This document shows, in pieces, positions 6,953 through 18,381 of a DNA stretch of 64,000 nt (positions within the stretch are counted from its first letter, which is position 1; each line of letters begins with the position of its first letter). Under the pieces are notes generated by a model. The model ran no database searches. It was not told the origin of the DNA and saw only the letters and a list, made by a program, of their open reading frames with translations. This stretch comes from Corynebacterium tuberculostearicum. GTDB taxonomy: Bacteria > Actinomycetota > Actinomycetes > Mycobacteriales > Mycobacteriaceae. Location of the stretch: the NCBI RefSeq assembly GCF_016894265.1, contig NZ_CP069791.1:310001-374000 (forward strand). The letters are read 5' to 3'. Made by a program: the position numbers and the translations under genes.

Positions 6953-8362
6953 ATGAGTAAGACGTATGTGGGATCCCGCCTTCGCCAGCTTCGCCGTGAG
7001 CGCGATCTCAGTCAGGCTTCCCTCGCTGCGACGCTGGGTCTCTCCGCCAGCTACGTCAACCAGATCGAACACGACGTCCGGCCGCTCACCGTCCCGGTGC
7101 TCCTTCGCATCACCGAGGTCTTCGGCGTCGACGCCACCTTCTTCTCCCGCGACGATGACTCCCGCCTTCTTGCCGAGATCCAGGACGTCATCCAAGACAA
7201 GGAGCTCTGCCCCTCCCCTGTCGAGCTGCAGGAGCTCTCCGAGCTGGTCTATAACCACCCCACCGTGGCCCGCACGCTGGTGGATGTCCACCGCCGCTAC
7301 CGCAATGTGCGCGATAAGCTCTCGCTGGCCACCGATGCCCGCCGCACCACCGAGGCCACCCAGGCCCTATCCATGCCGCACGACGAGGTGCGCGACTTCT
7401 TCTACGCCCGCCAGAACTACCTGGACAACCTAGACCACCATGCAGAGCAGCTTGCCGACGCCCTCTCGGTCACCCACTTCGGCATCCGCGACACCGAACA
7501 CGCCCTGGCCCAGCGCCTGCGCGATCGCCACAACGTAGATATCCACATCACGTCCCAAATGGATGGCACGCTACACAGCTTTAACCGCGAGACCGGCGAG
7601 TTCCGGCTCGCGTCGCGCCTGAGCGAAGGCCAGCGCGCCTTCCGCATGGCCGCGGAGCTGAGCTTCCTCGAGGCCGGGGAGGACATCGCCGCCTTAGTGG
7701 AGGAGGAGCCGTTTACCTCGGATGCTTCGCGCAACCTCGCACAGCGCGGCTTGGCCAGCTACTTCGCCGCCGCCACCGTGATGCCCTATGCACTGATGCA
7801 TTCCGAAGCCGAGCGCTCCGGCTACGACGTGGAATACCTCTGCCAGGTCTTCGGCGTGGGCTATGAATCCGTGGCCTCCCGCCTGTCCACCCTGCAGCGC
7901 GATAACCTCCGCGGCATTCCTTTTACTTTTGTCCGCGTCGACCGCGCAGGCAATATGTCCAAGCGCCAATCCGCCACCGGCGTGCACTTTTCCAATAACG
8001 GCGGCACCTGCCCGCTGTGGAATGTCTACGAGACCTTCACCCAGCCCGGCATTATCTCCCGCCAGCTGGCGCAGATGCCCGACGGCCGCAATTATCTGTG
8101 GATCTCCCGCGCCGTGCAACACCACCAGGGTCGCTTTGGAGATACCAATAAGCTCTTCGCCATCGGTCTTGGCTGCGAGGCCCGCCACGCCGACCGCACC
8201 GTCTACGCCGAGGGGCTCGATCTCACCGATCTCTCTACCGCCACCCCCATCGGCTCCGGCTGCCGCACGTGCCCGCGCGAAAACTGCGCGCAACGCGCCT
8301 TTCCACCCATCAACGAGGTCATCAACGTCGACGCCCACCGCTCCGCCGTGGCACCGTACTAA
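6953..8362 (+). CDS. ramB: Transcriptional regulator of acetate metabolism
   Basis: This 469-residue protein has an N-terminal Xre-type helix-turn-helix (residues 5-60, [20 protein letters not shown]), a central ImmA/IrrE-like segment and the DUF2083-type C-terminus with a [12 protein letters not shown] cysteine cluster. I start it at ATG 6953 ([10 protein letters not shown]), matching the known RamB N-terminus; a longer frame from 6884 is possible but unlikely. RamB represses acetate-utilisation genes and tunes TCA genes, including the divergent sdhCAB. Location next to sdhC is conserved in corynebacteria. Confidence 0.93.
   Translation: MSKTYVGSRLRQLRRERDLSQASLAATLGLSASYVNQIEHDVRPLTVPVLLRITEVFGVDATFFSRDDDSRLLAEIQDVIQDKELCPSPVELQELSELVYNHPTVARTLVDVHRRYRNVRDKLSLATDARRTTEATQALSMPHDEVRDFFYARQNYLDNLDHHAEQLADALSVTHFGIRDTEHALAQRLRDRHNVDIHITSQMDGTLHSFNRETGEFRLASRLSEGQRAFRMAAELSFLEAGEDIAALVEEEPFTSDASRNLAQRGLASYFAAATVMPYALMHSEAERSGYDVEYLCQVFGVGYESVASRLSTLQRDNLRGIPFTFVRVDRAGNMSKRQSATGVHFSNNGGTCPLWNVYETFTQPGIISRQLAQMPDGRNYLWISRAVQHHQGRFGDTNKLFAIGLGCEARHADRTVYAEGLDLTDLSTATPIGSGCRTCPRENCAQRAFPPINEVINVDAHRSAVAPY
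7450..7462 (-). repeat. GRCGTCGGCAAGC word, copy 1
   Basis: Exact GGCGTCGGCAAGC on the minus strand inside ramB, preceded by GAGAG. On the coding strand it reads Leu-Ala-Asp-Ala, with the uncommon Leu codon CTT. Confidence 0.7.
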
Positions 8363-8390
8363 CGCGCTGCCGCCCAGGTGGAACGCACAT

Positions 8391-8450
8391 AAAAAAGCGG
8401 CACCGCGGTCCGCCTCCCTCCGACGAGGGGGGCGAACGGTGCGGTGCCGC
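8391..8450 (-). terminator. Rho-independent terminator of lpd
   Basis: GCGGCACCGC (8397-8406) pairs perfectly with GCGGTGCCGC (8441-8450). Read on the minus strand the stem is followed by six T (8391-8396). It lies 41 bases past the lpd stop and may also stop ramB transcripts from the other side. Confidence 0.85.
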
Positions 8451-8469
8451 TGGCGTCGCACACAAAGGC

Positions 8470-8482
8470 GACGTCGGCAAGT
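8470..8482 (+). repeat. GRCGTCGGCAAGC word, copy 2
   Basis: GACGTCGGCAAGT (last base differs) in the short gap between the lpd terminator and the lpd stop codon. One of two copies outside genes. Confidence 0.65.
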
Positions 8483-8490
8483 AGCCCTGC

Positions 8491-9903
8491 TTAGAGGTTA
8501 ATCATGTGGCCGCCGATGCCCTCGGCAGCTTCCTTCATGGCCTCAGAGAGGGTCGGGTGAGTGTGAACGTTGCGTCCGATTTCCTCAGCGGTGAGGTCGA
8601 AGCGCTGCGCCAGGGTCAGCTCCGGCAGCAGCTCGGATACGTTGGAGCCCACCATGTGACCGCCGATGAGCTCGCCGTACTCGCCGTCCGCGATGAGCTT
8701 GACAAAGCCCGCGGTCTCATTGAGTCCGGCAGCCTTGCCGTTAGCGGAGAACGGGAAGGTAGCGACCTTGATGTCGCGGTCCGCGAACTTCTCCTTGGCA
8801 GCTTCTTCGGTGTAGCCGAAGGAAGCGACCTGCGGGTTGCAGAAGGTAGCGCGCGGCATATTCATGTAGTCACCCAAGAGCTGGGTCTCCACGCCGGCGA
8901 TGGTCTCTGCGGCCACAACGCCCTGTGCCTCAGCAACGTGGGCGAGCTGCAGCTTCGCGGTGACGTCACCGATGGCGTAGATGTGGTCGACGTTGGTGCG
9001 CATGGTGTCATCGATGGCAATAGCGCCGCGCTCGGTGAGCTCAACGCCGGTGTTCTCCAGGCCGAAGCCCTCGGTGCGCGGGGCGAAGCCGATGGAGATC
9101 ATGGCGCGGTCCACGGTCAGGGTGTCCTGCTTGGAGCCGTCCTTGGACTCCACCTCAACGGTGACATTATCGCCGTTGTCCTTCACGGAAGTGGTCTTGT
9201 AGCCGGTCAGCAGCTTAACGCCGAGCTTCTTGTACTCCTTGGCAATGGCCTTGGAGACATCCTTGTCCTCGTTCGGCAGGACGCGGTCCATGAACTCCAC
9301 GATGGTGACGTCCACGCCGTAGTTGGACAGAACATAAGCAAATTCCATGCCGATGGCGCCGGCGCCGACGATGACCATGGACTTCGGGGCCTCATCGTTG
9401 AGGATCTGCTCCTCGTAGGAGACGATGTTGCCGCCGAGTTCTACGCCCGGCAGGGACTTGACCACGGAGCCGGTAGCGATGATGCAGTCATCGAAGGTGA
9501 CGGTCTTACCCTTGTCATCACCATCGGTGATTTCGATGGTCTTATCGTCCTTGAAGGAGCCAAGGCCGTTGATCTCGGTGATCTTGTTCTTCTTCATCAG
9601 GTAATGGACACCCTTGACGATGCCCGCGGAAACCTTGCGGGAACGCTTGTGGGCAACACCGAAGTCGAAGGAGACATCGCCGGAAATACCGAAGTCCTTG
9701 GCCTCGTGGTTGAAGGTATGGGCAACCTCAGCGTTCTTCAGCAGCGCCTTGGAAGGGATGCAGCCTACGTTGAGGCAGACACCGCCCCAGTACTGCTTCT
9801 CGATTACGGCAACTTTCTTACCAAGCTGAGCTGCACGGATGGCGGCCACGTAGCCGCCAGGGCCCGCGCCGAGTACTACTACGTCATAATGTTCATTAGT
9901 CAC
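8491..9903 (-). CDS. lpd: Dihydrolipoyl dehydrogenase
   Basis: This 470-residue FAD enzyme reoxidises dihydrolipoamide of the 2-oxo acid dehydrogenase complexes with NAD+. It shows the FAD motif [17 protein letters not shown], the redox disulfide [13 protein letters not shown], the NAD motif [10 protein letters not shown] and the catalytic His-Glu in [14 protein letters not shown] start it at GTG 9903 ([12 protein letters not shown]), which has AAAGGG upstream and matches the family. The 35 extra codons up to 10008 are not needed. Position next to ramB/sdh is conserved. Confidence 0.95.
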   Translation of the reverse strand: MTNEHYDVVVLGAGPGGYVAAIRAAQLGKKVAVIEKQYWGGVCLNVGCIPSKALLKNAEVAHTFNHEAKDFGISGDVSFDFGVAHKRSRKVSAGIVKGVHYLMKKNKITEINGLGSFKDDKTIEITDGDDKGKTVTFDDCIIATGSVVKSLPGVELGGNIVSYEEQILNDEAPKSMVIVGAGAIGMEFAYVLSNYGVDVTIVEFMDRVLPNEDKDVSKAIAKEYKKLGVKLLTGYKTTSVKDNGDNVTVEVESKDGSKQDTLTVDRAMISIGFAPRTEGFGLENTGVELTERGAIAIDDTMRTNVDHIYAIGDVTAKLQLAHVAEAQGVVAAETIAGVETQLLGDYMNMPRATFCNPQVASFGYTEEAAKEKFADRDIKVATFPFSANGKAAGLNETAGFVKLIADGEYGELIGGHMVGSNVSELLPELTLAQRFDLTAEEIGRNVHTHPTLSEAMKEAAEGIGGHMINL

Positions 9904-9999
9904 GCCCTTTAGGATACGTAACTTTCCCCTCCATGTCGCGCATTGGGTCACACTCTTGTGCCCGAGTACCCCACGCTTCGGGGGGTAAAACGCGCAAAG

Positions 10000-10046
10000 G
10001 CCCTGCACGGTGGCGTCGGCAAGCGCGCGACGCCCCCAGGCAGGGC
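10000..10046 (-). terminator. Terminator hairpin after the small porin-like gene
   Basis: Outer stem GCCCTGC (10000-10006) with GCAGGGC (10040-10046), with an inner stem GGCGTCG/CGACGCC built from a copy of the recurrent 13-base word. Read on the minus strand it ends in CTTTGCGCGTTTT. It lies 16 bases after the stop of the 36-residue gene. Confidence 0.6.
10012..10024 (+). repeat. GRCGTCGGCAAGC word, copy 3
   Basis: Exact GGCGTCGGCAAGC, intergenic. It forms the left arm and loop of the inner hairpin of a terminator. DNA uptake sequences of Neisseria are often used in the same way. Confidence 0.7.
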
Positions 10047-10061
10047 TATGGGCTCGGTGTT

Positions 10062-10172
10062 TTAGAACAGGCCGAGAGCCAGCGCAGCGGTGGAGGACAT
10101 GGAGGAACCGGTGTGCAGGAACTGGCCCAGAACTTCGTTGATGGCCACGAGGATGGAATCGAAAACGTTCAT
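10062..10172 (-). CDS. 36-residue peptide resembling a small corynebacterial porin
   Basis: ATG 10172 to TAA 10062 encodes a peptide starting [18 protein letters not shown] and ending in a hydrophobic Ala/Leu run (AALALGLF). The ribosome binding region AGAAAG precedes it and a terminator follows. It has no signal peptide and could form one amphipathic helix, as do PorA and PorH, the 40-60 residue mycomembrane porins. Those porins carry O-linked mycolic acids added by mycolyltransferases, and two mycolyltransferase genes start 265 bases away. The identification is inferred from size, character and context, not from clear sequence identity. Confidence 0.5.
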   Translation of the reverse strand: MNVFDSILVAINEVLGQFLHTGSSMSSTAALALGLF

Positions 10173-10437
10173 TATGCTTCTTTCTGTGTTTTTACTTGCC
10201 TAGAGCGAGGGATGGGCCCGCGGATGGGGACCGCATTATTCACACGTTTAGTACTAGCGGAGATTGTAGCGCCACCGTTACATACGCGCCGCGTTCAGAA
10301 TTATGACACACAAACCACATACGTCACAGGTTTTGCTACATTAAAAGGGCTATTAAGGCATAGAGTCTTGCTAACACTCCCGCTATGCGGAACGATACCT
10401 ACTGAGAAGATTCTCTTAACTCGAGGAAGCTAAAAAT
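10173..10437. promoter_or_regulatory. Divergent promoter region, porin-like peptide and mycolyltransferases
   Basis: This 265-base AT-rich gap separates the small peptide gene from the mycolyltransferase pair. It must hold promoters for both directions. I see no complete operator; GTCACA and TATGACACA fragments recall half GlxR sites. The ribosome binding site GAGGAAG lies before ATG 10438. Confidence 0.4.
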
Positions 10438-11850
10438 ATGCATACTTTGCGCTCTATCGGCTCCAGCGTCGCAGGCATCGCCATCGCGGCAGGAGTCCTC
10501 TCCGCCCCTCTCGCCTCCGCCGTCGAGCCGGCCGAGATCCAGGGTGACGCCACCCCGTCCACCATCCGCGAGGTAAACCTCACCGACTCGGCGGATGCGG
10601 AAAACATCAACTACGCCATCACCACCGAAGGCGAAAACCGCGTGGTAGATATTGCCAAGCTGAAAGATAAGGACAAGTGGAAAGGCTATGCCTTCGGCCA
10701 CAAGAGTGGCCAGGACAAGCACTACGGCAACCACGTTAAGGCCCTGACCGCCACCTCCGCCGCGATGGGCGGCCGCGAGGTTCCGCTGGCGGTCATCACC
10801 CCGGACGGCAACTTTGATAAGCAGCGCCCCACCCTGTACCTGCTCAACGGTGCCGGCGGCGCCGAGCAGGGCATGGACTGGCTGACCGCCACTGCTAACC
10901 ACGACATCGACCCTGAGGCCGAGGGCGTACAGGACATGGTGGACTTCTACACGTCCAAGGACGTCAACGTGGTCATCCCGCAGGCCGGCGCCTTCTCCTA
11001 TTACACCGACTGGGTATCTTCCCCGAATAGCGGCTACCTCAAGGGCCCGCAGAAGTGGGAAACCTTCCTCTCCAAGGAGCTGCCGGGTGCATTGGAAGAG
11101 CACATCGGCGGCAATGGCAAGCGCGCGATTGCCGGCATGTCCATGTCCGCTACCTCTTCCCTGCTGCTGGCGGAGCACAACCCGGGCTTCTACAACGCCG
11201 TGGGCTCCTTCTCTGGCTGCGCTTCCACCTCTCGCCCGCTGCCACGCCTGTACACCCAGCTGACCGTCAACCGCGGCGGTGGCTCGGCCGATCAGATGTG
11301 GGGCGCTATGGGCAGCGAGTACAACGTGTACAACGATGCCTTGGTGAACGCTAACCCGAATAACCTGGGCAAGTCCGAGACTTATGTTTCGGTCAACTCC
11401 GGCCTGGGCGGCGCCAACGACTGGGGTGTTCCGGGGTCTTCCACCCTCATCGTTGAGGGCGGCGTCATCGAGGCTGCCATGAACTCCTGCACCCATGACC
11501 TCAAGGCCAAGATGGACTCCCAGGGCATGAAGGCGGACTGGAACTTCCGCAATACCGGCACCCACTCCTGGCCGGGCTGGCGCAATGACCTCTTCACCTC
11601 CTGGGCAACCTTCGAGCGCGGCTTTGCCAAGGATGCCGCAGAGGCACCGCCCGAGCCGGAGGTAAAGCCCAACGAGCTTTCCATCGAGGCACCGCAGGCC
11701 GAGGAAGATGCGCAGGTTAAGGACGCCCCGAGCGCCGCTGACCAGTCCCCGGATAAGGACTTTGTCGCAGGCAAGGACGCAGAGGGCGCAGAGGTTCCGG
11801 ACGCTGCGGAGGCTGCAGCGTCCGCCGAGGCTGCTGTCGCTGCCGAATAA
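10438..11850 (+). CDS. Secreted mycolyltransferase with acidic C-terminal tail
   Basis: This 470-residue antigen-85-type esterase transfers mycolic acids between trehalose esters, arabinogalactan or proteins in the cell envelope. A signal peptide (residues 1-28, cut near ASAVEP) is followed by the alpha/beta hydrolase domain with the nucleophile in GMSMSATSSLLLAEH and the catalytic His in TGTHSWPGW. The last 75 residues are an Ala/Glu/Asp/Pro-rich acidic tail that its neighbour lacks; it may attach to or span wall layers. It forms a tandem with the next gene, 33 bases apart. Which acceptor it uses cannot be told from sequence. Confidence 0.9.
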   Translation: MHTLRSIGSSVAGIAIAAGVLSAPLASAVEPAEIQGDATPSTIREVNLTDSADAENINYAITTEGENRVVDIAKLKDKDKWKGYAFGHKSGQDKHYGNHVKALTATSAAMGGREVPLAVITPDGNFDKQRPTLYLLNGAGGAEQGMDWLTATANHDIDPEAEGVQDMVDFYTSKDVNVVIPQAGAFSYYTDWVSSPNSGYLKGPQKWETFLSKELPGALEEHIGGNGKRAIAGMSMSATSSLLLAEHNPGFYNAVGSFSGCASTSRPLPRLYTQLTVNRGGGSADQMWGAMGSEYNVYNDALVNANPNNLGKSETYVSVNSGLGGANDWGVPGSSTLIVEGGVIEAAMNSCTHDLKAKMDSQGMKADWNFRNTGTHSWPGWRNDLFTSWATFERGFAKDAAEAPPEPEVKPNELSIEAPQAEEDAQVKDAPSAADQSPDKDFVAGKDAEGAEVPDAAEAAASAEAAVAAE

Positions 11851-11883
11851 TCAGGAATTCAATAACTACAGGAAAGAAGCACT

Positions 11884-12963
11884 ATGAAGCGCCTAAGCTC
11901 CATCCTTGCCGGCACCGCAGTGTGCGCAGGCTTGGCTTGCGCCCCAATGGCGGGGGCCGCACAGCTCACCCCGCAGCAGGTAGCGGGCAACGCCGCCCAG
12001 TCCACCCTGGCCCCACTGGAGGTCACCCCAGAGCTGGAGCAGCAGACCTGGTACCAGAAGTACAAGGACGATCCGCGCGTCGAAAAGCTGCAGGCCACCT
12101 CCCCAGCCATGAACGGCCGCCAGATTCCGCTGGCCGTCATTCGCGCAACGGATGAGAACCGCCCGACCATCTACCTGCTCAACGGTGCAGGCGGCGCGGA
12201 GCAGGACATGGACTGGCTGAAGCTTTCTGACGCCGTCGATTTCTACCACTCCAAGAACGTCAACGTGGTCATCCCGCAGGCCGGTGCTTTCTCCTACTAC
12301 ACCGACTGGGTATCCGAGCCGAACTCCAAGTACCTCAAGGGCCCACAGAAGTGGGAAACCTTCCTCACCAAGGAACTGCCGGGCGCCATCGAGGGCCACA
12401 TCAAGGCCGATAATCACCGCGCTGTCGCGGGCATGTCCATGTCCGCCACCTCCTCCCTGCTGCTGGCGGAGCACAACCAGGGCTTCTACGACGCCGTCGG
12501 TTCCTACGCCGGCTGCGCGGCTACCGCTTACCCGGTAGAGCACAAGGCCGTTGAGCTCACCGTCAACCGCGGTGGTGCGACCACGGAGCAAATGTGGGGC
12601 CCGTTCGGCTCCCCCACCAACCGCTATAACGACGCGATGATGAACCACGAGAAGCTGCGCGGCACGGAGCTGTACATCTCTTCCGGTTCTGGGTTGGCCG
12701 GAGAAACCGATACGTATTCTTACTATACGAATCAGGGAGCTAACCCTGCTATCGCTGCTGTGGGCTCCGCTCGGCTGCAGGTCGAAGGTGGCGCCATCGA
12801 GGCTGGCGTGAACTACTGCACCCACAACTTCAAGGCCAAGCTGGACCAGGCTGGCATCCCGGCGACCTACAACTTCCGCAATACCGGCACCCACTCCTGG
12901 CCGCACTGGATTGCGGACCTCAAGGATTCTTGGCCGGTCTTCGAGCGCGCTTTCAATAAATAA
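11884..12963 (+). CDS. Secreted mycolyltransferase
   Basis: This 359-residue paralogue of the preceding gene has a signal peptide (cut near AGAAQL, residues 22-27), a nearly identical core (VVIPQAGAFSYYTDWVSEPN, GMSMSATSSLLLAEH, TGTHSWPHW) and no C-terminal extension. The shared blocks indicate tandem duplication. The two are probably co-transcribed, with ribosome binding site GGAAAG before ATG 11884. One or both may mycolylate the porin-like peptide encoded next door; that is inference from context. Confidence 0.9.
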   Translation: MKRLSSILAGTAVCAGLACAPMAGAAQLTPQQVAGNAAQSTLAPLEVTPELEQQTWYQKYKDDPRVEKLQATSPAMNGRQIPLAVIRATDENRPTIYLLNGAGGAEQDMDWLKLSDAVDFYHSKNVNVVIPQAGAFSYYTDWVSEPNSKYLKGPQKWETFLTKELPGAIEGHIKADNHRAVAGMSMSATSSLLLAEHNQGFYDAVGSYAGCAATAYPVEHKAVELTVNRGGATTEQMWGPFGSPTNRYNDAMMNHEKLRGTELYISSGSGLAGETDTYSYYTNQGANPAIAAVGSARLQVEGGAIEAGVNYCTHNFKAKLDQAGIPATYNFRNTGTHSWPHWIADLKDSWPVFERAFNK

Positions 12964-12984
12964 GCTCGTTTCTTTCCGCGGCTA

Positions 12985-13033
12985 AAAGGGCGGTAGGCTT
13001 GCAGCATTATGAAGTTGCTTCCTACCGCCCTTT
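12985..13033 (+). terminator. 13-bp hairpin that encloses the next start codon
   Basis: AAAGGGCGGTAGG (12985-12997) pairs perfectly with CCTACCGCCCTTT (13021-13033), leaving a 23-base loop that contains the ATG of the following gene (13009). It can end transcription of the mycolyltransferase operon, and in a read-through message it would hold the M1 peptidase start codon in a loop. Confidence 0.6.
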
Positions 13034-14334
13034 CGCGTGCCCACACTGATCCTTATACCGGCGTGGATTTTAATCTCGGTTTCGAGGTCTCCCACTACAC
13101 GCTGGACCTGACCTACCGCGTGGAGCCCAACCTCCTCCACGGCGAGGCTACTTTGGCCATCCGGGCCGATGAAGATTTGGCGTCCCTGACCCTAGATCTG
13201 GGCGGGGCGATGGTGGCCCGGCGCGTGACCGCACAGGGTGCGCCGCGGGTAGCTAAATTCCGCCAATCCTCCGGCAAGCTGCGCCTGCGCTTCGCAGAGG
13301 AGATTGCGGCCGGCACGGAGTTTGAGCTGGTGATCCGCTATGGCGGCAGCCCGCGGCCGATCCGCACCACCTGGGGCGAGATCGGCTGGGAAGAAACCGA
13401 GTCCGGTTCGCTGGTGGCCAGCCAGCCCAATGGCGCGCCGAGCTGGTTCCCCTGCGACGATACGCCTTCTGCCAAGGCGCTCTATGACATCATCATTACG
13501 GCCGATGATCCCTTCATCGTGGTATCTAATGGTGACCTTGTCTCCCGCCGGGCGGGCGGTTCCACCACGCGCTGGCACTACCGCACCCGCGAGCCCATGG
13601 CCACCTATCTGGCGACGGTGCAGGTAGGAGAGTTCTCTTCTTTCGATTTGGGACCTTCCACGCGCGCTTGGGCGCCGGCCGCGCTGCGCGAGCGCGTGCT
13701 GAACGAGTTTGCCCAGCAGCAGGAAATGGTGGACTTCTTCTCCTCCCTCTACGGCCCGTATCCCTTTGCGGATTATCAGGTGGTCATCACGGAAGATGAG
13801 CTGGAGATTCCACTGGAGGCGCAGGGCCTCTCCATCTTTGGCTCCAACCACATCAAGGGCGACCACGCCTTCGAGCGCCTCATTGCCCATGAGCTTTCCC
13901 ACCAGTGGTTTGGCAATTCCGTGGGCCTGGGCGAGTGGAAGGATATTTGGCTCAATGAGGGTTTTGCCTGCTACAGCGAGTGGCTATGGGGCGAGCACAA
14001 GGGCGAGACCACCGCGCGCGAGGCAGCACGTTCCCACTACAACGTCCTGGGACGCAAGGCGCAGAACCTCACCGTTTCCGATCCGGGTGCGCGCGATATG
14101 TTTGATGACCGCGTGTATAAGCGCGGGGCCTTGACCGTGCACGCCATTCACCGCCTGCTTGGCGACGCCTTCTTTACCACCCTCCGCAGCTACCTCACCG
14201 AGCACCAACACTCGGTGGTAGAGCCCCCCATGCTGCTGGATGCCTTCCGCGCCGCCGCTCCTGACGCCGCGCTTTTCGACGCCACCGTAGACGCCTGGCT
14301 TAACCAGAGGGCCCTTCCTCCCTTCCCGAATTAG
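13009..14334 (+). CDS. M1-family zinc metallopeptidase
   Basis: This 441-residue protein has an N-terminal beta-rich domain (residues 20-200) and a thermolysin-like domain with HELSHQWFGN (zinc ligands and catalytic Glu) and WLNEGFACY carrying the third ligand. It ends soon after the catalytic domain, shorter than the classic PepN (about 850 residues) and like the small M1 proteins of actinobacteria. No signal peptide is present, so it is probably a cytoplasmic aminopeptidase. The ribosome binding site is weak and the start lies in a hairpin loop. Confidence 0.88.
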   Translation: MKLLPTALSRAHTDPYTGVDFNLGFEVSHYTLDLTYRVEPNLLHGEATLAIRADEDLASLTLDLGGAMVARRVTAQGAPRVAKFRQSSGKLRLRFAEEIAAGTEFELVIRYGGSPRPIRTTWGEIGWEETESGSLVASQPNGAPSWFPCDDTPSAKALYDIIITADDPFIVVSNGDLVSRRAGGSTTRWHYRTREPMATYLATVQVGEFSSFDLGPSTRAWAPAALRERVLNEFAQQQEMVDFFSSLYGPYPFADYQVVITEDELEIPLEAQGLSIFGSNHIKGDHAFERLIAHELSHQWFGNSVGLGEWKDIWLNEGFACYSEWLWGEHKGETTAREAARSHYNVLGRKAQNLTVSDPGARDMFDDRVYKRGALTVHAIHRLLGDAFFTTLRSYLTEHQHSVVEPPMLLDAFRAAAPDAALFDATVDAWLNQRALPPFPN

Positions 14335-14343
14335 TGGTTTTAG

Positions 14344-14362
14344 CCCCGCTTTGCGGGGTTTT
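14344..14362 (+). terminator. Terminator of the M1 peptidase gene
   Basis: CCCCGC-TTT-GCGGGG followed by TTTT, ten bases after the stop codon. Confidence 0.8.
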
Positions 14363-14475
14363 GGCTGCGTTTGTTTGGGGAATGTCTAATCTATTGACCA
14401 ATCCCTTCTTTCCTGTTGACGGGGTGTTTTATCTGGGTAAGATAGAACATGTAAACGAAAAGGAAGGGAGGGATC

Positions 14476-17023
<2,548 letters not shown>

Positions 17024-17025
17024 AT

Positions 17026-18381
17026 ATGCGTATTACCGAAACCGCCATCCCGGGGCTGCTCATCATCGACCTCGACGTGCACGGCGATAACCGCGGCTGG
17101 TTCAAGGAGAATTGGCAACGCGAAAAATTCACCGGCCTCGCGCCCGAGCTCGCGAGCTTCCAGCCGGTGCAGAACAATATCTCTTTCAACCACGCCGGTG
17201 CGACGCGCGGCCTGCACGCTGAGCCGTGGGACAAGCTCGTCTCGGTGGCGCAGGGCAAGATTTTCGGCGCATGGTGCGACTTGCGCGAGGGGTCAGATAG
17301 CTTTGGCGAGGTCGTCACCCACGAGGTAGGGCCGGAGACTGCGGTGTTTGTCCCACGGGGCGTCGCCAATGGCTTTCAAGCTCTGGAGGAAACCTCCTAC
17401 TGCTACCTGGTGAATGAGCACTGGTCGGCCGAAGCTCGCTACGCCGCGGTGAACCTCAACATCGTGGACTGGCCGCTGGAGCCCACCGAGATTTCGGAGA
17501 AGGACAAGCAGCACCCCGCTCTTAAAGACGTGAGCCCGATGCCCGCCCGGCGCATCCTCGTCACCGGCGCGAACGGGCAGTTGGGGCGGGCGCTCAAACG
17601 CCTGCTTGCCGATGCTGAATTGTGTACCCACGCCGACTTCGATATCACCGACCCACCAGAACGGAATTGGAAGCAGTACTCCGCCATCATCAATTGCGCG
17701 GCGTATAACGACGTCAACGGTGCCGAAAACGACCGCGCCGCCGCCTGGGCCGTCAATGCGGAAGCGCCCGCACGGCTGGCGCGCATCGCCGCGGAGAACC
17801 AACTCACGCTGGTGCATGTGTCGAGCGACTATATCTTCGACGGCACCAACGAGGTCCACACCGAGGAGGAATTGCCGTCGCCGCTGAGTGCGTATGGGGC
17901 GTCGAAAGCCGCGGGCGATACCGCCGCGCAGACCGCGCCGCAGCACTACGTCATCCGCACCTCGTGGGTGTTCGGCGAGGGCGAGAATTTCATGTCCACC
18001 ATGCGCCGGCTGGCCAATAAGGGAGTGGAGCCGAAAGTCATCCATGACCAGCGCGGGCGGCCCACGTTTGCCGAGGACCTTGCCAAGGGCATCGTCCACC
18101 TGCTTAAATCCGGAGCGGAGTACGGCGTGTATAACCTCTCCAACTCGGGCGATACCGTGGGCCGCGATGAGATTGCCATGGCCGTGTTCATCGGGCTCGG
18201 CCACGACCCGGCCGAGGTCACTCCGGTAAGCACCGAGCAATACCGCGAGATCGCGGGCCCCGAGGCGCCGCGCCCCAAGGAGTCGACGCTTGCGCTAGAT
18301 AAAATCGAGGCTACGGGCTTCAAGCCGCCGAATTGGCGCGCGGCCCTTGCCCTGTACTTGGCGCTGTACCCGGAGGATTAA
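17026..18381 (+). CDS. rmlCD: Fused dTDP-4-dehydrorhamnose 3,5-epimerase/reductase
   Basis: This 451-residue protein carries two enzymes. Residues 1-170 are the RmlC cupin epimerase, with the catalytic His in ATRGLHAEPWD. From residue 178 comes the RmlD reductase with RILVTGANGQLG, VSSDYIFDGTN and the YGASK motif. The fusion is known in C. glutamicum and channels the last two steps of dTDP-L-rhamnose synthesis. I start it at ATG 17026, two bases after the rmlB stop. It abuts rmlA directly. Confidence 0.94.
   Translation: MRITETAIPGLLIIDLDVHGDNRGWFKENWQREKFTGLAPELASFQPVQNNISFNHAGATRGLHAEPWDKLVSVAQGKIFGAWCDLREGSDSFGEVVTHEVGPETAVFVPRGVANGFQALEETSYCYLVNEHWSAEARYAAVNLNIVDWPLEPTEISEKDKQHPALKDVSPMPARRILVTGANGQLGRALKRLLADAELCTHADFDITDPPERNWKQYSAIINCAAYNDVNGAENDRAAAWAVNAEAPARLARIAAENQLTLVHVSSDYIFDGTNEVHTEEELPSPLSAYGASKAAGDTAAQTAPQHYVIRTSWVFGEGENFMSTMRRLANKGVEPKVIHDQRGRPTFAEDLAKGIVHLLKSGAEYGVYNLSNSGDTVGRDEIAMAVFIGLGHDPAEVTPVSTEQYREIAGPEAPRPKESTLALDKIEATGFKPPNWRAALALYLALYPED

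Noticed and set aside
8506..9912. Long plus-strand frame opposite lpd
   Set aside because: Antisense shadow of a clearly conserved enzyme; no start signals or family match.
10399..12906. Minus-strand frames opposite the mycolyltransferases
   Set aside because: Their similarity to each other only reflects the duplication of the plus-strand genes; Gly/Val/His-rich shadow composition.
17026..18381. Two separate genes rmlC and rmlD
   Set aside because: One uninterrupted frame carries both domains without an internal stop; the fusion is known in corynebacteria.
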